Assembly: GCA_028678715.1 (NCBI GenBank)
Contig: JAJRCY010000029.1
Coordinates: 1 to 8,636, forward strand
DNA length: 8,636 bases
DNA from: Methanomicrobiales archaeon
Lineage (GTDB): Archaea > Halobacteriota > Methanomicrobia > Methanomicrobiales > JACTUA01
Direction of reading: 5' to 3'
Shown: in pieces, positions 6,194 to 8,636 of the stretch
Numbering within the stretch: position 1 is the first letter of the stretch
How the letters are laid out: the number at the start of each line of letters is the position of its first letter
Notes under the pieces: generated by a model
What the model was told of the DNA's origin: nothing
Database searches by the model: none
Seen by the model: only the letters and a program-made list of their open reading frames with translations
Program-made: the position numbers and the translations under genes

Positions 6194-6220
6194 GGTCATC
6201 ATTTCCTGATCGGCTCCGTT

Positions 6221-6240
6221 CCGAGAAATACCTTTTTCGG
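6221..6240 (-). promoter_or_regulatory. Likely promoter of the DUF333 lipoprotein gene
   Basis: On the minus strand this reads CCGAAAAAGGTATTTCTCGG: a BRE-like CGAAAAAG followed by a TATA-like GGTATTTC (6225-6232). A transcription start about 26 bases downstream would fall near 6202-6205, next to the AGGA ribosome binding site (6204-6207). The box is weaker than the one between pyrD and mdh. Confidence 0.4.
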
Positions 6241-6286
6241 CCAGAGGTTGCCTGTCATCACACCCTGAGCATCTTCCTCTCCTCAT

Positions 6287-6321
6287 GGGGGTGGGACCGG
6301 GAGCGGCCCTGCCCCCTCCCG
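6287..6321 (+). repeat. Dispersed palindromic repeat, copy 2
   Basis: The first 17 bases equal the reverse complement of 301-317, and the last 11 (6311-6321) equal the reverse complement of 281-291; the middle differs by substitutions and a small deletion. The unit folds imperfectly (GGGAG/CTCCC with GGC/GCC). It lies upstream of the lipoprotein gene, not at a gene end, which argues against a purely terminator role. Confidence 0.55.
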
Positions 6322-6352
6322 TCGCCCTTCCCTGATGAAGAGAGGTGGTTCA

Positions 6353-6424
6353 ATGGGAGCTATCCTTGAAGAGATTGCGGTGGCCGGATCTCCCCTCGGA
6401 CTCTTTCTGCAAGGGAACCGGTGA
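6353..6424 (+). CDS. Doubtful small ORF of 23 residues with a strong ribosome binding site
   Basis: An ATG at 6353 is preceded by GAGGTG (6343-6348), matching the archaeal anti-Shine-Dalgarno over six bases with a spacing of 4. The frame runs 23 codons to TGA 6422-6424 and encodes MGAILEEIAVAG followed by a hydrophobic SPLGLFL segment. An in-frame ATG at 6335 would extend it by six residues. No homology is recognised. Third-position GC is clearly lower than in neighbouring genes, there is no good TATA box nearby, and an imperfect inverted repeat (6355-6365/6386-6394) runs through it, so it may be chance. Confidence 0.2.
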   Translation: MGAILEEIAVAGSPLGLFLQGNR

Positions 6425-6450
6425 ATCGCGGGGAACACAGCGGTTTCCCC
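6413..6450 (-). terminator. Hairpin downstream of the deacetylase-family gene
   Basis: GGGAACCG (6413-6420) pairs with CGGTTTCCC (6441-6449) with one bulged T, or alternatively GGGGAA (6430-6435) with TTCCCC (6445-6450). The structure begins 10 bases after the stop codon of the gene on the minus strand. It lacks a clear T-tract, so termination is only suggested. Confidence 0.35.
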
Positions 6451-6459
6451 TGTCAGGAC

Positions 6460-7446
6460 TCACCCCTTCATCACGCCGGAGAGGAACTCCACCAGCTCCC
6501 GGGTGCCTTCCTTCGGGGAACCCGGGGCTGCGGGGACTGGCGTCCCTTCCAGTGCCCGGAAGATCCAACGGATAGCCTCCGGATGCGAGGGTCCGTAGCC
6601 CCCCTCCAGCATGAGCGCCAGCGGAACGTCCCCGGCTTCCATGAGCATCGCGGTCAAGGCGCCGATGTCCCGGGGCATGAGATCCATGCCCCCCAGGAGA
6701 TCGTCGTGCAGGCAGTCCTGGCCGGCCGAGACGATGACGGCGTCCGGCCGGAAGGAGGCGATCGCCGGGCAGAAGACCTCCTGGAAGATGCAGGCATAGT
6801 CCGCGAAGGCCGCCCCTGCCTCCAGCGGGGCGTTGAGGGTGAAGCCCTTCCCCGGCCCCTCCCCCCGCTCTGATGGGTATCCGGTCCCCGGGTAGAAGTG
6901 CACCTGGTGGACAGAGCAGTACAGCACCCGGTCGGTTGCATAGAAGGCGTGCTGGGTGCCGTTGCCATGGTGGACATCCCAGTCCACGATGGCGACACGC
7001 CTGCCGCTGTCCACCGCGTGCCGGGCCGCAATGGCGGCATTGTTCAAGAGACAGAACCCCATGGCCAGGTCCCGCTCCGCATGGTGCCCGGGGGGCCGGA
7101 CCATCGCCATGCAGTGCTCTCCATCGAGGGCCCGGTCGACAGCCGCAATGGCCGATCCCGCGGCATGGAGGGCCACCTCGAAGGATGCGGGGGTGATGTA
7201 GGTGTCGGGATCCAGGTAGGAGATGGCCCTCGTCTCCGCGCAGCGGTCCCGGATCCGCCCCAGGTACGGCGGGCTGTGGACCCGGGCCACCATTTCCACC
7301 GGCGCCCGTATGGGCGGGTGGCGGGGAATGTCCCCGGGAACTCCGGCCAGGGCCTCCACCAGCCGCTGCTGGCACTCCGGATGGTGGGGCAGGTCATGGA
7401 GCGCGAAGATGTCCCCCGTGATCACCGATATGCCCCTTCTCCCCAT
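6460..7446 (-). CDS. Histone deacetylase / acetylpolyamine amidohydrolase superfamily enzyme
   Basis: A 328-residue zinc hydrolase of the arginase/deacetylase fold that removes acetyl groups from lysine or acylated polyamines; the substrate cannot be read from sequence. The active site is complete: RPPGHH with the His pair H121-H122, DWDVHHGNGTQ with zinc ligands D157 and H159, SAGQD with third zinc ligand D244, and the catalytic tyrosine Y284 in LEGGY. SVHQ and YPGTG (178-181, 185-189) form the conserved loop near the pocket. ATG at 7446 was chosen because homology starts directly after it (ISVITGDIFALHDLPHHPECQQR, split here as HHPE at 21-24) and GGAG lies 5 bases upstream; the open frame further upstream is arginine-rich and unlike the family. 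It diverges from the UbiA-type gene. Acetoin-utilisation AcuC-like function is a further possibility. Confidence 0.92.
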   Translation of the reverse strand: MGRRGISVITGDIFALHDLPHHPECQQRLVEALAGVPGDIPRHPPIRAPVEMVARVHSPPYLGRIRDRCAETRAISYLDPDTYITPASFEVALHAAGSAIAAVDRALDGEHCMAMVRPPGHHAERDLAMGFCLLNNAAIAARHAVDSGRRVAIVDWDVHHGNGTQHAFYATDRVLYCSVHQVHFYPGTGYPSERGEGPGKGFTLNAPLEAGAAFADYACIFQEVFCPAIASFRPDAVIVSAGQDCLHDDLLGGMDLMPRDIGALTAMLMEAGDVPLALMLEGGYGPSHPEAIRWIFRALEGTPVPAAPGSPKEGTRELVEFLSGVMKG

Positions 7447-7585
7447 CCTGCTCCCTCTCCCCGCGGGGGAGACCTGCAGGCCTCCCCTCTCCCCGTCCCG
7501 TATCTCTCCCTTGAGAACCTTGCGGCGGGGGGACGATATACCCTTTCGCCGGGCAATGACAGGACAGGATGAACGGCGGTATCTT
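7447..7585. promoter_or_regulatory. Divergent promoter region with leader hairpin
   Basis: The only AT-rich box is at 7534-7542. On the minus strand it reads CGAAAGGGTATATCG, a good BRE plus TATA, predicting a start near 7512 and a leader of about 65 bases for the deacetylase gene. On the plus strand the same box reads GATATACC and would give a start near 7563, some 23 bases before the UbiA-type ATG; its BRE is poor. In the deacetylase leader, TCTCCCC (7456-7462) and GGGGAGA (7466-7472) form a 7-bp hairpin only a few bases from the GGGAG ribosome binding site (7451-7455), which its CTCCC arm could also pair with. Confidence 0.45.
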
Positions 7586-8557
7586 ATGGGAAGAGATGCC
7601 ATCTCCGGCCGGAGAACCGGGGACATGGGTGCCTGCGGGGATGGCGCAACGGTACAGGACCTGGCCCGGATGGGGCGCTTCCGCTTCCTCATCGCCGGGG
7701 CACTGTGCTTTGTGCTGGGAGCCCTCCTGGCCCTCCGGTGGGGTGCACCCGGGGACCCCGTGAGGCTCCTCCTCGGATATGCGATCTTCGGCTGCGGCCA
7801 CCTCTCCGTGCACTACAGCAACGAGTATTTTGATCGTGAGGCCGATCGCCACGGGGCGGCAGGAGCCTTCTCCGGCGGTACAGGCGTGCTCGTGGCCCGG
7901 CCGGAACTTGCCCCGGCCGCACGCGGGATCGCCCTCTGTCTCATTGCGGTGTCCCTCTCCCTTGCCCTCCTCTTCCAGGCCCTCTACCGGCCTGACCCCT
8001 GGTTTCTCCCCTTCATTGCCGCAGGGAACCTGCTGGGCTGGTACTACTCTGCGCCGCCCCTCTCCTTCGCGTACCGGGGCCTGGGAGAGGTAGCCACCGT
8101 TGCCGGTGCCGGGTTCATGATGCCTGCAACAGGGTACCTGGTGGCGAAGGGTACCCTGGATCCCGCGTTCCTTCTCTTCTGTCTTCCCCTCCTGCCTCTC
8201 GGGTATTTCTTTATCCTCGCCGTGGAACTCCCGGACATGGAGGCAGACCGGGCGGGTGGGAAGAACACCGCTGTGGTCCGGAGGGGGAGGGAAGCCGCGC
8301 TGCGGTCCATCCCCGCAGCTGCCCTTCTCTCCACCACCCTGTTCCTCCTTCCAGGGCTCTTCTGGCCGGATCCCGCGGCAGCCTTTCTGAAGGTGATGGC
8401 CGCGGCATCGGCCATCCCGCTGGGAGCCGGTGTCATGGCCAGGCGTTCCGGAGCCCGCGACAGGCACGAGGCGGAGACCCGGACCCGCATGCTGATCGCG
8501 AGCCTGGTGCTCTTCTTCCTCCTCTCTGACATCGTTCTCGCAGCGGGACTGATCTGA
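7586..8557 (+). CDS. UbiA-superfamily membrane prenyltransferase, MenA-like
   Basis: A 323-residue integral membrane protein with about eight or nine hydrophobic segments (roughly 33-50, 60-75, 115-132, 139-152, 167-186, 194-213, 241-260, 264-283, 301-322). It carries both aspartate-rich motifs that bind Mg-prenyl diphosphate: N79-EYFDREAD (D83, D87) and ELPDMEADRAGGKNT (D217, D221, K226), plus YYSAPP at 153-158. The stretch FSGGTGVLV after the first motif resembles 1,4-dihydroxy-2-naphthoate prenyltransferase (MenA)-like proteins rather than the RPIPSG of archaeal geranylgeranylglyceryl-phosphate synthases. The acceptor is unknown, since hydrogenotrophic methanogens are not known to make menaquinone. 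ATG 7586 has GGCGGT five bases upstream; ATG at 7556, 7625 and 7670 are in-frame alternatives, and the first 25 residues are not conserved-looking. Confidence 0.85.
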   Translation: MGRDAISGRRTGDMGACGDGATVQDLARMGRFRFLIAGALCFVLGALLALRWGAPGDPVRLLLGYAIFGCGHLSVHYSNEYFDREADRHGAAGAFSGGTGVLVARPELAPAARGIALCLIAVSLSLALLFQALYRPDPWFLPFIAAGNLLGWYYSAPPLSFAYRGLGEVATVAGAGFMMPATGYLVAKGTLDPAFLLFCLPLLPLGYFFILAVELPDMEADRAGGKNTAVVRRGREAALRSIPAAALLSTTLFLLPGLFWPDPAAAFLKVMAAASAIPLGAGVMARRSGARDRHEAETRTRMLIASLVLFFLLSDIVLAAGLI

Positions 8558-8576
8558 CAGCCATCAGCCGGGGTAT

Positions 8577-8589
8577 CTCCCGCCGGGAG
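8577..8589 (+). terminator. Small hairpin after the UbiA-type gene
   Basis: CTCCC (8577-8581) and GGGAG (8585-8589) form a 5-bp stem with a 3-base loop, 20 bases beyond the stop codon. No T-tract follows, so this is weak. The rest of 8558-8636 shows no reliable gene. Confidence 0.2.
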
Positions 8590-8636
8590 CCGGCCCGGGA
8601 TGATCACCCGTCGCAGAGGAGCCGGCCGGATTTCGC

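Noticed and set aside
8600..8636. Possible gene edges at the right end: an ATG at 8600 (+) or a ten-codon C terminus ending at 8604 (-)
   Set aside because: Only 30-37 bases are visible, with no ribosome binding site, promoter or recognisable motif; neither can be told from chance.
1..8636. CRISPR array, transposase, phage or toxin-antitoxin genes
   Set aside because: No regularly spaced repeats and no recognisable protein of these classes on either strand.

Overview
The window looks like part of a GC-rich archaeal chromosome, most likely a euryarchaeal methanogen of the Methanomicrobiales type. The genus is not decidable from the sequence. Support comes from an archaeal family B DNA polymerase with the FRPY-type N-terminal domain, AT-rich TATA boxes at about -26 of start codons in otherwise very GC-rich DNA, an archaeal-type PyrD/PyrK pair, a MobA-like protein, a methanogen-style malate dehydrogenase and a tandem DUF333 lipoprotein. 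The taxonomic call is inference.

Layout from left to right: (1) 2-235 (+), the 3' end of a mobA-like molybdopterin guanylyltransferase gene. (2) 236-632, a 397-base convergent intergenic region with no credible gene but dense secondary structure: a perfect 11-bp hairpin that is part of a dispersed repeat, an imperfect direct repeat, and a 133-base long-range hairpin with a cTTCGg apex. (3) 633-2280 (-), pyrD then pyrK, overlapping by 8 bases and together encoding the NAD-linked (class 1B) dihydroorotate dehydrogenase of pyrimidine synthesis. (4) 2281-2330, a short bidirectional promoter with one palindromic TATA element exactly equidistant from two start codons. (5) 2331-5673 (+), malate dehydrogenase and family B DNA polymerase, also overlapping by the identical 8 bases ATGGGTGA. 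(6) 5729-6193 (-), a small lipoprotein with two DUF333 repeats, convergent with polB. (7) 6194-6459, an intergenic region with a second copy of the dispersed palindrome, a doubtful 23-residue ORF with a good ribosome binding site, and a terminator-like hairpin. (8) 6460-7446 (-), a histone deacetylase/acetylpolyamine amidohydrolase superfamily enzyme. (9) 7447-7585, a second divergent promoter region. (10) 7586-8557 (+), a UbiA-superfamily prenyltransferase. (11) 8558-8636, tail with a small hairpin.

The coding genes are housekeeping or accessory metabolism with intact catalytic motifs. Apart from pyrD-pyrK they do not form an obvious common pathway; mdh-polB appears to be a translationally coupled pair with unrelated functions. 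No phage, transposase, CRISPR or defence gene was seen. The least explained material is the structured intergenic DNA at 236-632, the strict symmetry of the pyrD/mdh promoter, and the recently duplicated DUF333 units.
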